NCBI GenBank assembly: GCA_964650975.1
Contig: CAZYWA010000012.1
Span: 1-35,435 of the forward strand
Length of the DNA: 35,435 nucleotides
Direction of reading: 5' to 3'
Origin: CAZYWA01 sp964650975 [NCBI: uncultured bacterium]
GTDB lineage: Bacteria > JADJOY01
Under the pieces are notes generated by a model. The model was not told the origin of the DNA and did no database searches. It was given only the letters and a program-made list of their open reading frames with translations. Position numbers and translations under genes: made by a program. Shown here piece by piece: positions 27,139 through 35,435 of the stretch (position 1 is the stretch's first letter; each line of letters starts with the position of its first letter).

Positions 27139-28505
27139 AGACCGCGCCTGGTCGCTGCGCGCCGTGGGTGGGAGCGGCGCTCGTTGCGGCGCTCGGGGCG
27201 CCCGTCGTGGCTCGCGCGAACCCGTTCGAGACCATCGGTGCCGGACCGCGGGCCTCCGCGATGCTCGCCACCAACGCGATCGCGTCCGACGCCTCGGCGG
27301 TCTTCTACAACCCGGCGGGCCTGATCCACGGCACCGATACCGAGATCGGCTTCGGCTTCGCCTACACGAGCCTCGATCTCGAGATCAACGGACGCAACAT
27401 CGACGACCAGCCGATCACCGGCTCGATGATGACGGTGCTCTATCCGACCGACTTCTTCGACTACAAGGTGGCGATCGGAGCGCTGGTCTACATCCCGACT
27501 CAGCGCGCGGCGCGGCTCCTGGCGTTGCCGCTCGACCAGCCGCAGTTCCTCTATTACGGCACCCGGAACCAGCGGCTCGTGGTGATGGTGGGCGGCGCCG
27601 TCGAGATCACCCAGGGCTTCTCCGTGGGCGGCGGCGTTCAGACGCTGCTCAACACCTCGAGCGAGCCCGATTTCACGCTGATCCAGGATCCGAATCCGGG
27701 CAATGACCAGAGCGATCCCGGCGCCAACGCCAAGGAACCACAGAGCTTCGGCTTCGCGAGCGCGGTGCAGGATCCGGTGCTTTCGCCGGCGTTCGGCGTG
27801 CAGCTGACGGCCAACGAGCATCTCTCGCTGGGGTTGAGCTACCGGGGCGAGATCAAGGCGCATCTGTCGGCGCCGTTCCTGGTCACCATCGAGGAGCTCA
27901 AGCTGCTCGGGCTCACGATCGCGCAAACTCGCTTCGTGCTTCCCAACGACGCGGAGCTCTTCTTCAGCCCGCAGACGGTGTCGGCGGGCGTGGCGTACAC
28001 CAGCGACGACCTGCGGGTGGACCTCGACGTGGGCTGGTACCAGTACTCGCACTTCCCGGCGACCTTCTCGGCCGCGACGCCCAGCTTTTCGGGCGGGCTC
28101 GCGGAGCTGATCCTGCCGGTGCCCGCGTTCCTGCCGATCGACCCGCCCGCCAAGGACATCGTGGTGCCGGCCATCGGCGTCGAGTGGACCGCGCTGCGCG
28201 AGGCGGATTTCGATCTCGCCTTGCGAAGCGGCTACGAGTACCGCAGCACCATGCTCCGGCCGGATCGTGGGATCACGAATTTTCTCGATACCACGGCGCA
28301 CGTGATCGGTCTCGGCTGCGGCGTCACGATCCGCGACTGGAGCCGGTACGTTCCCAAGCCGCTCACGCTCGACGGTTATGCGCAGGTGCACGTGCTCGAG
28401 CATCGCAACATCCTCAAAGACGATCCCGCCTCGTCGCCGTACGGCGATCTGCGTCTGGGCGGCCTCGGTGTGGGCGGCGGCGTCCAGGCGACGGTGCGAT
28501 TTTGA
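27135..28505 (+). CDS. OmpP1/FadL-type outer-membrane protein, copy 2 of operon
   Basis: A 456-residue paralogue of the preceding gene. The signal peptide (VGAALVAALGAPVVARA before NPF) is followed by ETIGAGPRASAMLATNAIASDASAVFYNPAGLI, the FadL/OmpP1 signature. In this copy the usual GMGGA is changed to AMLAT. It also retains HLSLGLSYRGEIKAHL and a 'vDldVgWyQYSHF' strand. Coupled by ATGA overlap to the gene before and by a TTGA overlap to the probable TTG start of the lipoprotein gene after it. Two adjacent barrels with a lipoprotein suggest a dedicated outer-membrane uptake or export unit, possibly acting with the lipoprotein at the cell surface. Confidence 0.85.
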   Translation: MKTAPGRCAPWVGAALVAALGAPVVARANPFETIGAGPRASAMLATNAIASDASAVFYNPAGLIHGTDTEIGFGFAYTSLDLEINGRNIDDQPITGSMMTVLYPTDFFDYKVAIGALVYIPTQRAARLLALPLDQPQFLYYGTRNQRLVVMVGGAVEITQGFSVGGGVQTLLNTSSEPDFTLIQDPNPGNDQSDPGANAKEPQSFGFASAVQDPVLSPAFGVQLTANEHLSLGLSYRGEIKAHLSAPFLVTIEELKLLGLTIAQTRFVLPNDAELFFSPQTVSAGVAYTSDDLRVDLDVGWYQYSHFPATFSAATPSFSGGLAELILPVPAFLPIDPPAKDIVVPAIGVEWTALREADFDLALRSGYEYRSTMLRPDRGITNFLDTTAHVIGLGCGVTIRDWSRYVPKPLTLDGYAQVHVLEHRNILKDDPASSPYGDLRLGGLGVGGGVQATVRF

Positions 28506-29995
28506 TCGCGGATCGATCGACGCGGCTCCGCAAGCGACCGATGGCGTGCGCCGCCGCCGGACTGGCGCTGCTGGCCTCATCCGCTTGCGGATTTCTGGCG
28601 AAGAAGGGCGAAGAGAGCCGTGGCACAGCCCACCTGCCGTCGCAGGGCATCGGCCCGTGGCTCAAATACGACTCGATCTGCGCCGACGAGAAGCCGGTAC
28701 CACCCGGCGCATCTCCCGACCTGAGCCTGCAGCCGGTGATCCTGGGCTCCACGATCGGCCACTTCATGGCCGAGCCGAGTGCCCTGGCGATCGACGGTGG
28801 CATGGAGGTGTTCTTCGAGGACCGGACCTCCAAGACCAGCGAGATTCGCCGGTCCGAGGTCCAGATGGGGCCGGGCGAGGATTGCCGCCCGGTGGATTTC
28901 ACGGTGACCTCGAACGACGTGGTGTTCACGCCTCGCTCGGGCGGCTTCGAGCTCGGGCGGGTGAGCGCGCCGTCGGTGATCCGGGACGTGACGCTCACCG
29001 GAGTCGACTCGGCGCTGCCCACCAAGTACGCGATGTACTACGCCGGAGGGGATGGCGCCGGCCTGGGTCTCGCGGTGAGCGACGACGGTCGCAGCTGGCA
29101 CCGCGTGGGGCCGGACGGGCACGAGCAGAGCGGCAACGCGCCCCAGCCGCTCCTCGCGTCGATCCCGGACGGGTGGGATCGAGGCAACATCGGATCGCCG
29201 GCGGTGGTGCAGACGCCCACCGGATCGCTGCTCCTCTATTTCGACGGCAATCGCTGGGGCTCTCGCTCGATCGGAGTGGCTTCGAGCCTCGACGGCGTCC
29301 ACTGGACCCGGGTCGACGCGGGCGGCCGGAGCGGCGACTCGGCCGAGCCGGTAGTGACGCCGACCTTCACCGGTCCCAACGATCAGACCAACTGGGAGTT
29401 CGAGCGCTCGGACGAGCCCGACACCGGCTCGGTGGGCGCTCCGATGGTGCTGCTCGATCGCGGACCGGTGCGCGACATCTACATCCTCTACTACACCGGC
29501 AATCTGCGCGGGCCGCTGGTCGACGACTACGACGGCGTGGACACCAGCATCGGCGTGGCGTGGAGTCCCGACGGCATCCAGTGGACGAAGGCCTCGACCT
29601 ACGTGCACTTCCCGGATACCGCGAACGAGGTCAATCCGGTGCTGGCCGAACATTTCCCGCTCTGCATCGGCAACGACAACCTCGCGTGCCTGCTGGGCGC
29701 GGTCGAGCCGATCTTCGAGGAGCTGCACGGACCGGGCGGGTTCTGCACCTTGCCGGGAAACGAGCTGGCGCCGCTCTGCGTTCGCAAGGACCCGGGGAAC
29801 GGCGAGCCGGGAAGCGGTTCCAGCAACTCGGTCACGCCGTTCTTCATCGTCGACGAAGCGGAGCCGTCGGTGGTGCAGCTGGGCGAGAAGTTCGTGATCT
29901 TCTACCACCAGCAATCGGACGCGCTGAATCTCCTCACCAACGGCTTCGCCGAGAACGGCATCGCCGTGGCCCTCGACAACTTCAAGCCCTTTTGA
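28502..29995 (+). CDS. Five-bladed-propeller-like lipoprotein
   Basis: About 497 residues from TTG 28502, or 484 from ATG 28541. The TTG start gives a proper signal peptide (basic STRLRKRPM, hydrophobic AAAGLALLASSAC) and overlaps the FadL stop by four bases, so it is preferred. SSAC is a plausible lipobox. The mature part repeats motifs of GH32/GH43/GH130-like five-bladed propellers: YAMYYAGGDGAGLGLAVSDD, LLYFDGNRWGSRSIGVASSL and IYILYYTGNLRG ... SIGVAWSPDG, each ending in 'S.DG..W'. A catalytic role cannot be assigned, since acidic residues of a glycosidase were not identified with confidence. Four cysteines cluster between about residues 385 and 430. It is the last gene of the trio and is followed by twin hairpins. 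Confidence 0.78.
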   Translation: MIADRSTRLRKRPMACAAAGLALLASSACGFLAKKGEESRGTAHLPSQGIGPWLKYDSICADEKPVPPGASPDLSLQPVILGSTIGHFMAEPSALAIDGGMEVFFEDRTSKTSEIRRSEVQMGPGEDCRPVDFTVTSNDVVFTPRSGGFELGRVSAPSVIRDVTLTGVDSALPTKYAMYYAGGDGAGLGLAVSDDGRSWHRVGPDGHEQSGNAPQPLLASIPDGWDRGNIGSPAVVQTPTGSLLLYFDGNRWGSRSIGVASSLDGVHWTRVDAGGRSGDSAEPVVTPTFTGPNDQTNWEFERSDEPDTGSVGAPMVLLDRGPVRDIYILYYTGNLRGPLVDDYDGVDTSIGVAWSPDGIQWTKASTYVHFPDTANEVNPVLAEHFPLCIGNDNLACLLGAVEPIFEELHGPGGFCTLPGNELAPLCVRKDPGNGEPGSGSSNSVTPFFIVDEAEPSVVQLGEKFVIFYHQQSDALNLLTNGFAENGIAVALDNFKPF

Positions 29996-30006
29996 CGTGT
30001 TCTCCC

Positions 30007-30055
30007 GGGGGGCTTTTCAAGCCCCCCGCCCCGTCCGAAGTGGATTCGGACGGGG
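30007..30055. terminator. Twin hairpins between convergent genes
   Basis: Two adjacent perfect inverted repeats: GGGGGGCTT/AAGCCCCCC with a three-base loop (30007-30027) and CCCCGTCCGAA/TTCGGACGGGG with a five-base loop (30029-30055). They lie between the propeller lipoprotein (plus) and the lipase foldase (minus), which end head to head. Neither has a clear T-run; they probably act as a bidirectional terminator or transcript-end stabiliser. Confidence 0.7.
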
Positions 30056-30127
30056 CCCCACCCCCGAGCCGGCGCGACAACGCGCCGACGGGAGAGCGAG
30101 ACTGGCGATCTGGCGGGGTGCGCTGGA

Positions 30128-31240
30128 TCAACGTCTCGACGAGCTCGGCATCAGCGCGTCGAGGCGGTCGAGCTCGGCGACGTGGCGGACTTCGTCGCCC
30201 GAGAAGCGCTCTTCTCGCAGGCGATCGAGGGCGTCGACGCGCTGTTCGGGGCCGAGCGAGCGGTCGGCGAGCACGCGGTCGCGTTGCACGCGGTAGGCAG
30301 CGAGGCGCGCTTCCCAGTCGTCGCGACGCTGGTCGAGATCCTCGAGGCGCGACGCGGCTTCCGCTCCCACCGCGCCCTCGCGGGCGGCGCGGATCTCGTC
30401 GTCGGTCGCGCCACGGCTGCGCAGGTCCGCGGCGAGCTTGGCCTCGTCGATCGCGGAGCGGGCGCGTGAGCGCGCCGCCTGCGCATCCTCGGGAAGAGCC
30501 TCCTCGTTCTGGGCGAGATGCTCGGCGCGCTGACCGGCGTCGAGGTCGGGCTGCGCGCGGGTCACCAGGCGGTCGAGAGCCGCGGACGCGGCGTCGTTCT
30601 CGGGCCCGAAGAGCTGCGCCGCGAGCTGGTCGCCGAACGACGATCGCTGGAGCTCGCGGACCCGCTCGAGCCGGCCGGCGAGATCGTGAACGTCGAGGCC
30701 GGCGGCGCCGAGGGCGCGCGTCGCATCGAGGTAGTCGAGGTACTGGCCGAGGAATCGACGGGCCTCAGCTGCGGCCGACTCGGGAAGGCGAGCGTCGATC
30801 TCGGCCTCGATGCGCCCTCGGACCGCCGCCGAGTCCAGTTCGCCGTTCGCGGTCTGGAAATAGCGAAACAGCCGCAGCGCCTCGGGCGTGGGCCGGAAGT
30901 GACCGTCGCTCGAGAGCTCGAGGTCGCCGTCCACGTCGGTGTCGGCGAGCGCGCGAGGCGGAGCGAGCTCGGGTGCAGCTCGGAGGATGCCGCGAGGCTC
31001 GTCGGTGAAGCGCTCGGCCGGATGCTCCTCCGTCACCGGCGGCGCCACCGGTGTGGGATCTCGCGGCAGGTATTTGAGCGGGATCTGCACGTCGCTGTCG
31101 TTGGGTGGCTCGAGGAAGAGGGTGAGCACACCGGTCGTGAGCGACGCGATCGCGATTCCCAGCCCCGCGATCGTGACCGCGAGCTGCACGCCGCGGGGAG
31201 TGCGGCGTTGCGGACCTGCCGTCGACGGCTCCTGGCTCAC
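30128..31240 (-). CDS. Lipase-specific foldase (lipase chaperone)
   Basis: A 370-residue protein with one N-terminal membrane helix (about 18-43) after a short basic cytoplasmic tail, a Pro-rich linker, and a long charged alpha-helical domain, the architecture of Lif/LipB-type steric chaperones. The region DVDGDLELSSDGHF followed by RLFRYFQTANGE (123-134) corresponds to the family's 'GxL..d..G.L......LR.LFDYFLSA.GE' block. The Asp of FDY is Arg here and the upstream Arg is probably lost, so the Lif motif is only partly kept. The periplasmic domain would embrace the lipase and lock in its active fold. GTG 31240 overlaps the lipase stop by four bases (GTGA), giving the standard lipase-foldase gene pair. 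Confidence 0.85.
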   Translation of the reverse strand: MSQEPSTAGPQRRTPRGVQLAVTIAGLGIAIASLTTGVLTLFLEPPNDSDVQIPLKYLPRDPTPVAPPVTEEHPAERFTDEPRGILRAAPELAPPRALADTDVDGDLELSSDGHFRPTPEALRLFRYFQTANGELDSAAVRGRIEAEIDARLPESAAAEARRFLGQYLDYLDATRALGAAGLDVHDLAGRLERVRELQRSSFGDQLAAQLFGPENDAASAALDRLVTRAQPDLDAGQRAEHLAQNEEALPEDAQAARSRARSAIDEAKLAADLRSRGATDDEIRAAREGAVGAEAASRLEDLDQRRDDWEARLAAYRVQRDRVLADRSLGPEQRVDALDRLREERFSGDEVRHVAELDRLDALMPSSSRR

Positions 31241-32217
31241 AGCCCCGCGTTCCGCAGCCGGTTGGCGTGATTGCGGAACACGGCCGTCGGATGGGTCTCG
31301 TATTCCGGCACCAGCCCCAGCGTCCAGTTGATCTCGTCGAGGTGGTTGTGCACGTAGTCGTCGCGGATCACCCGGCCGAAGTGAGAAGCGCAGCGTGGGA
31401 CCAGACCGTCGTTGGGCTCGCCGAACAGCTTCCCGGTGGTAGTGAAGAGCCAGTCGAGCGGATCGAGAGCCACGGTTCCCTGGCCGATTCCCGACCACGA
31501 GTAGAGCGGAATGCCGTCGTGGACGGGCTCACCCTCGCCGCATTCGTCGGCCGGCAGTCCGGCGGGAAAGCGGGCGTTGAAGTCGCTCAGCCCGCCGCCG
31601 GTGAGAAACGCCGCGGCGGCGCGGCCGTCGTTGGGATCGGTCGAGCCCGAGAGCGTGCCGATCAGGTCGCCGAGCCCGGTGAGCAGCGCGAAGCCGAGCT
31701 GGATCGCGGCGTCGTCCGGCGAGTCGTCGTAGAGCGCGACGCGATGCGGGCCGGCGATCGAGGTCACCGACGCCAGCAAGTCCGGGCGCACGCCCATCAC
31801 GTAGCGGGCGTCGAGCGTCCCCTGGCTGTGTCCGATCAGGTTCACCTTCGGCGCACCGGTGATCGCCAGCACCTCCTCGATGTCGCGGATCAGCTGCTCG
31901 CCGCGCACCTCGCTCGAGTTGACCTGGCTCACCTGGGTCACGAACACCTGCGCTCCGCCCTCCGAGAGCGCCTCGGGCAAGCCGTTCCAGTAGTCGATCG
32001 CGTCGAGGATCGACTGGAAGCCGAGGAATCCCGGGGTGAGCACGATCGGATAGCGGGTGGCCGTGAAACCGGGGCCGGGTGAGGCGGCCGGATGCGACGG
32101 ATCGGTTCCGCAGCCCGGCGCGACCCCCACGACGACGAAACCGATGAACAGCGCCGTCGCGCGCCTCCATCCGCCGCCCGCTCGCGCACGGAAGAGCGAC
32201 GGGTTCCCGGCATGCAT
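31237..32217 (-). CDS. Triacylglycerol lipase, family I.1/I.2
   Basis: A 326-residue alpha/beta-hydrolase closely matching the Pseudomonas/Burkholderia true lipases. It has YPIVLTPGFLGF (oxyanion region), the nucleophile elbow G-H-S131-Q-G, catalytic Asp270 in EPNDGLVP and catalytic His292 in VHNHLDEIN, with the family C-terminus HANRLRNAGL. Cys226 and Cys276 sit where the single disulfide of the Pseudomonas enzyme lies. Unusually, the signal segment ends VGVAPGCGTDPSHPAASPGPG, which could be a lipobox with lipidated Cys36 and a flexible linker. The enzyme may therefore be anchored to a membrane instead of freely secreted. It hydrolyses acylglycerols and needs the foldase encoded by the next gene, whose start overlaps its stop. 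Confidence 0.92.
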   Translation of the reverse strand: MHAGNPSLFRARAGGGWRRATALFIGFVVVGVAPGCGTDPSHPAASPGPGFTATRYPIVLTPGFLGFQSILDAIDYWNGLPEALSEGGAQVFVTQVSQVNSSEVRGEQLIRDIEEVLAITGAPKVNLIGHSQGTLDARYVMGVRPDLLASVTSIAGPHRVALYDDSPDDAAIQLGFALLTGLGDLIGTLSGSTDPNDGRAAAAFLTGGGLSDFNARFPAGLPADECGEGEPVHDGIPLYSWSGIGQGTVALDPLDWLFTTTGKLFGEPNDGLVPRCASHFGRVIRDDYVHNHLDEINWTLGLVPEYETHPTAVFRNHANRLRNAGL

Positions 32218-32327
32218 GGGCAGCGGATGACGCGCGAAAAGGGGAGCGCGCGTCGACCGCGGGCTATGCTAGTGGGCACGCGATCCTCCCGCAACGACGT
32301 GCTCCGCGGACGGGATCCTTCGTCTCC

Positions 32328-35300
32328 ATGCCGCCGATCTGGCACGTCCTGGTCTCCCACCCCCCCGCGGAGGGAGATCGTGCGGGCCTCCTCGCTCGCC
32401 GGCTGCTGGAAGTCGGTGTCGCGGTGGCGCTCGAGGAGTGGACGACGGACGAGTCGAGCCCCGGCAAGGCCACGCCGCGGCCGGAGGGGACGTGGAGCGA
32501 AGCGGTCCTGGTTTCGCCGGTGTCGCTCAGCGAGACCTGGGCCCCGTTCCTCGCGCACCGGCTGCTGCGCGGAGGAGTCGCGGGCCGGCGGCGGCTGCTC
32601 CCGGTGGTGGTGGGATCGGTGGGCGAGCCGTCGGGACCGCTCAAGAGCCGGCCCTGGTTCGACCTCCGCGACGATCCGTGGTTCGAGCGCGCCGACCGTG
32701 TGTGGCAGCTGGTGGCGACGCTGCGCGGCGAGCGCTCCGACGGAGGCCCTCCCCGAGAGTGGCCGGCCGTCCTCTCCGCCACCTCCTCGTCGACCGGAAC
32801 CTCCGAAGCACGGGTCAGAATCTCGCGAGAGCGGATCGTCGCGACTGCGGGCGGCGAGGAGGAAGTGGAGCTGCTCGATCCGGCCCGGGTCGCGATGCTG
32901 GATGGCGGGGCCGCGGCGCTCGATCCGATCGCAGCCGGGCCGGAGGCGGTGTTCGGAGCCCGTGTCGGTGCGCTGCTCGACCGCGCGCGCCGGCGTGCCT
33001 CCGACCTGGGCTCGCCCCTCGACGTGGCCATCCAGATCGCGCACCTGCCGTGGCAATCGCTGCGATGGGAGCAGCTCTGGTGGCAGCGTCCGGGCTCGGG
33101 AGACGAGGCCGGTCACGGCTCGCCCGTGGTGGTGCGGAGGATCGAGCCGTCGCGCGGGGTCGTGTCGCCGGCTCGGGCGCCGCTGCCGCTCGACGTCCTG
33201 GTGGTGCTCGCCTGCCCGGAACCGCGTCACGGCGCGGTGCAGCGTCTCGATTTCGAGCGCTCCTCGGCGGCAGCCGTGGCCGCTCTCGCGCCGGCTTGCG
33301 CGCGGGCCCCGATTCGCGTGCGGGTGATCGAGCGCGCGGCGCCGGCCACCATCCGCAGCGAGATCGATGCACGCGAGCCTCACGTGGTGGTGCTGGTCGC
33401 GGCGATCAAGCAGGGCGAGGTCGCTCTCGAGCGCGAGGACCGTCGCGAGGAGCGCGTCGCGGCGAGCCGCCTGGTGTCCGAAGCGCTGGGTGGTGCCGGC
33501 CGGGTGCCCTTACTGATCCTGGCGTGTGCGCCGCTGCTCGACGGTGCGGCGGGCGTGCACGACTCGCGTGCGGATCTGACCCGCGCCAGCCATTCCCTCG
33601 CGACCGCCGGCGTGCCGGCGGTGATCGGCGTGGCGGATCTGCTCGCGTCGGAAGCGGCCTTGGCGCGGGCCCTCGAGCTCCTGGCGGCCAGGCCGGAGCT
33701 GGATGTGGCACGGGCCGTTCAGCTGGCGCGCGCACCGGACCCCCATCCGGCGGCGCTCTTGCTGGTGACCGGACCGTTGCTGCGTCCCGTCGCGGCGCCG
33801 GCTTCGGTCCTCGGGTCCGACGAGGGAACCACGCGCAGCACCTTGCTGGGTCGGCGGCGCGAGTCGAGGCTCGTGCACCGGGCACTCGGTAACGGAGACC
33901 GTTCGGGCGTGTGGATCACAGGCCCCGCGGGATCGGGGAAGAGTGCCTTGATCCGCGCCACGTCCCGGCAACTGGCCGACGGTCGATGGCTGGTGGCCCG
34001 GCTCGAGGGCGAGGTGGCTCCCGAGGACGTCGTCGAGCGCCTCGGCGTCGAGCTCGAGCTCCATGCACGCGAGCGCTACGAGCGCGACGATCCGGAAGCC
34101 GACGGACGCGATCCACTGCGGGTGCTCGGCGCCCACGCGCGGCGCGCGGAGGTGCCGTGGCGCGAGCGCTGGGATCGAATCACCCGCGAGCTCACCGGGC
34201 GCCTCGGCGTGCTGGTGGTGCTGGACGGATTCGAGGCCAATCAATCGCCCGGCGGAGACATCGCCGAGCCCGATCTCGCGGAGCTGCTGAGCGGTTGGCC
34301 GCGCGAGGCGGGAGCGCCGCGCTCGTTGCTCGGCTCGCGGCGTGGAATGCCGGACACGCCCTCGTTCACGCGACGTTTCGAGGCCCTGGCGCTCGAGCCC
34401 CTCGATCCCGCATCCGCGACCTCGCTCAGGCTCACCCATCCCGAGCTGAACGGCGCCGGTGACACCCGCGCTCGGGCCATCGATCGGGTCGCCGCCGGAT
34501 CGCCGCGGAGCCTCGAGCTGCTGGCGCGCGTCGCGCGGCACAGCGGTCGCGAGGCCCTGGTCGAGCTCGCCGCCGCTGGCGCGAAGAGCGCCGCGAGCCA
34601 CGAAGAGATCGTGGCCGTGCTGCTGAGTGGCGCGATGAGCGACCTGGCGCGCCGGCTGCTCAGCTGCGCGGCGGCGTTCCGAACGCCGGTGGACGCGGTG
34701 GCGCTCGCGTGGCAGGTCGGCTCGCGTCGCGAGGCGCGCCCGGAGCCCGCCCGGGAAGAACGCCTGGCGCGGTTCGACGAGGCGATCCGCGCATCTCACG
34801 CGCGCGGCGAGGAGCCGACCGTCGCTTCGCTCGGCCTGTCACGAGCGGATCAGGTGCTGCTCGAGAAGGACATCGCGACCCGTCTCGAGCCGCCCGTCGT
34901 GGCGCCCGAGGGGCTGATGGAGGCGATCGACGAGCTGCTGGCGGCCGATTGGCTCACGAGGTCGGAGGAGGCGGGCGAGACCCGCTACCGGGTGCACGCG
35001 TGGCTCGCCGAATACCTCGACTCACGCTCGACTTCCGAAGAGCGCCTCGCGATCCATCGCCGCGCGGCCGACTACTGGCACTGGCGAGTCCGGGTGCTGC
35101 CCCGGCCGGGTCACGCGGACATCCCCGATCTGACCGAGCTGCGTTACCACCTGCTCTCGAGTGGACACACGGCGCAGGCGCTGCAGATCACCGAGGTGCT
35201 GTGCTCCGGCCTCGACGCGCAAGGCGCACTCGATCGCGAGGCGCGTCTGTGCCGCGACGCGCTCGCGCGCGTGGCGGAGGGCTCTCGCGAAGCGGCACTC

Positions 35301-35435
35301 TTCGAGCACCAGCTGGGCATTCTGGCGCGCCGGCGCGGACAGTGGAGCGAGGCGCGCCGGCGGCTCGAGGCCGCCGCGAAGCTCGACGAGCGCGGCGGCG
35401 ACGGTGCCGGTGTGGCTCGCTCGTGGGGCGAGCTC
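32328..35435 (+). CDS. TIR/CHAT-like/STAND NTPase/TPR protein (3'-truncated)
   Basis: The frame opens at ATG 32328 and is still open at the window edge (1036 codons seen). Residues 1-140 look like a TIR domain (WHVLVSHPPAEGDRAGLLARRL, AVLVSPVSLSETWAPFL, LLPVVVG), but the usual W..EL glutamate is absent. Residues about 285-490 resemble a CHAT caspase-like domain (LDVLVVLACPEP; LLILACAPLLDG with Cys400; ATAGVPAVIGVADLL; VARAVQLARA). The catalytic GHG histidine is replaced by VAAIKQG around residue 360. Next comes a GRxxE-type lead-in (about 508), Walker A GPAGSGKS (532-539), Walker B GVLVVLDGF (Asp633), a winged-helix-like part with YRVHAWLAEYL, and a start of TPR repeats (HQLGILARRRGQWSEARRRL). 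This is a STAND signalling or defence-type ATPase. No clear ribosome-binding site was seen. Confidence 0.8.
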   Translation, partial: MPPIWHVLVSHPPAEGDRAGLLARRLLEVGVAVALEEWTTDESSPGKATPRPEGTWSEAVLVSPVSLSETWAPFLAHRLLRGGVAGRRRLLPVVVGSVGEPSGPLKSRPWFDLRDDPWFERADRVWQLVATLRGERSDGGPPREWPAVLSATSSSTGTSEARVRISRERIVATAGGEEEVELLDPARVAMLDGGAAALDPIAAGPEAVFGARVGALLDRARRRASDLGSPLDVAIQIAHLPWQSLRWEQLWWQRPGSGDEAGHGSPVVVRRIEPSRGVVSPARAPLPLDVLVVLACPEPRHGAVQRLDFERSSAAAVAALAPACARAPIRVRVIERAAPATIRSEIDAREPHVVVLVAAIKQGEVALEREDRREERVAASRLVSEALGGAGRVPLLILACAPLLDGAAGVHDSRADLTRASHSLATAGVPAVIGVADLLASEAALARALELLAARPELDVARAVQLARAPDPHPAALLLVTGPLLRPVAAPASVLGSDEGTTRSTLLGRRRESRLVHRALGNGDRSGVWITGPAGSGKSALIRATSRQLADGRWLVARLEGEVAPEDVVERLGVELELHARERYERDDPEADGRDPLRVLGAHARRAEVPWRERWDRITRELTGRLGVLVVLDGFEANQSPGGDIAEPDLAELLSGWPREAGAPRSLLGSRRGMPDTPSFTRRFEALALEPLDPASATSLRLTHPELNGAGDTRARAIDRVAAGSPRSLELLARVARHSGREALVELAAAGAKSAASHEEIVAVLLSGAMSDLARRLLSCAAAFRTPVDAVALAWQVGSRREARPEPAREERLARFDEAIRASHARGEEPTVASLGLSRADQVLLEKDIATRLEPPVVAPEGLMEAIDELLAADWLTRSEEAGETRYRVHAWLAEYLDSRSTSEERLAIHRRAADYWHWRVRVLPRPGHADIPDLTELRYHLLSSGHTAQALQITEVLCSGLDAQGALDREARLCRDALARVAEGSREAALFEHQLGILARRRGQWSEARRRLEAAAKLDERGGDGAGVARSWGEL

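Noticed and set aside
33510-34799. Minus-strand open frame opposite the STAND gene
   Set aside because: Antisense to clear Walker A and Walker B coding sequence, with low-complexity charged composition.

Overview
The window looks like chromosomal DNA of a GC-rich Gram-negative bacterium. Three FadL/OmpP1-type outer-membrane proteins, several predicted lipoproteins and a lipase with its membrane foldase point to a two-membrane cell. The gene mix (lysine 2,3-aminomutase, B12-type radical SAM, CehA-type metallohydrolase, TIR/CHAT/STAND giant, 7TMR-DISM diguanylate cyclase) would fit a myxobacterial or deltaproteobacterial-like lineage, but no rRNA or marker gene is present and this is only an inference. 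I saw no tRNA, rRNA, CRISPR array, insertion sequence or prophage gene. All intergenic gaps are shorter than 300 bp.

Layout. (1) 1-6198: tail of a SPASM-domain radical SAM protein, a MurJ-like flippase, a cytochrome P450, an acyltransferase-3 membrane protein and a PhyH-type oxygenase. These genes alternate in direction and resemble the edge of a polysaccharide or specialised-metabolite region. (2) 6247-13263, all minus: a CehA/McbA-type PHP metallohydrolase, a PECR-like SDR, a TetR regulator, a FadL-type channel and acetoacetyl-CoA synthetase, which together suggest uptake and catabolism of a hydrophobic substrate. (3) 13282-18374, all minus and tightly packed: a RibBA homologue that has lost the catalytic residues of both halves, a DUF885 putative zinc peptidase, a small one-helix membrane protein, a B12-binding-type radical SAM enzyme and a LOG-like nucleotide-binding protein. 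The first three junctions overlap. (4) 18510-22259, minus: lysine 2,3-aminomutase with all lysine- and PLP-binding residues, and upstream of it a double ATP-grasp ligase with one degenerate and one intact half. (5) 22403-25526, minus: a GGEEF diguanylate cyclase and a beta-propeller-like lipoprotein whose reading frame has lost its stop. (6) 25669-29995, plus: a translationally coupled trio of two FadL paralogues and a propeller lipoprotein, closed by twin hairpins. (7) 30128-32217, minus: lipase and lipase foldase. (8) 32328-end, plus: a very large unfinished TIR/CHAT-like/STAND NTPase/TPR protein.

The most unusual parts are the beta-lysine plus ATP-grasp pair with a palindrome over its putative promoter, the catalytically dead RibBA homologue at the head of a coupled radical-SAM operon, and the TIR-CHAT-STAND giant with eroded effector active sites. 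Strong GC bias leaves very long spurious open frames on the opposite strands throughout; these were not annotated.
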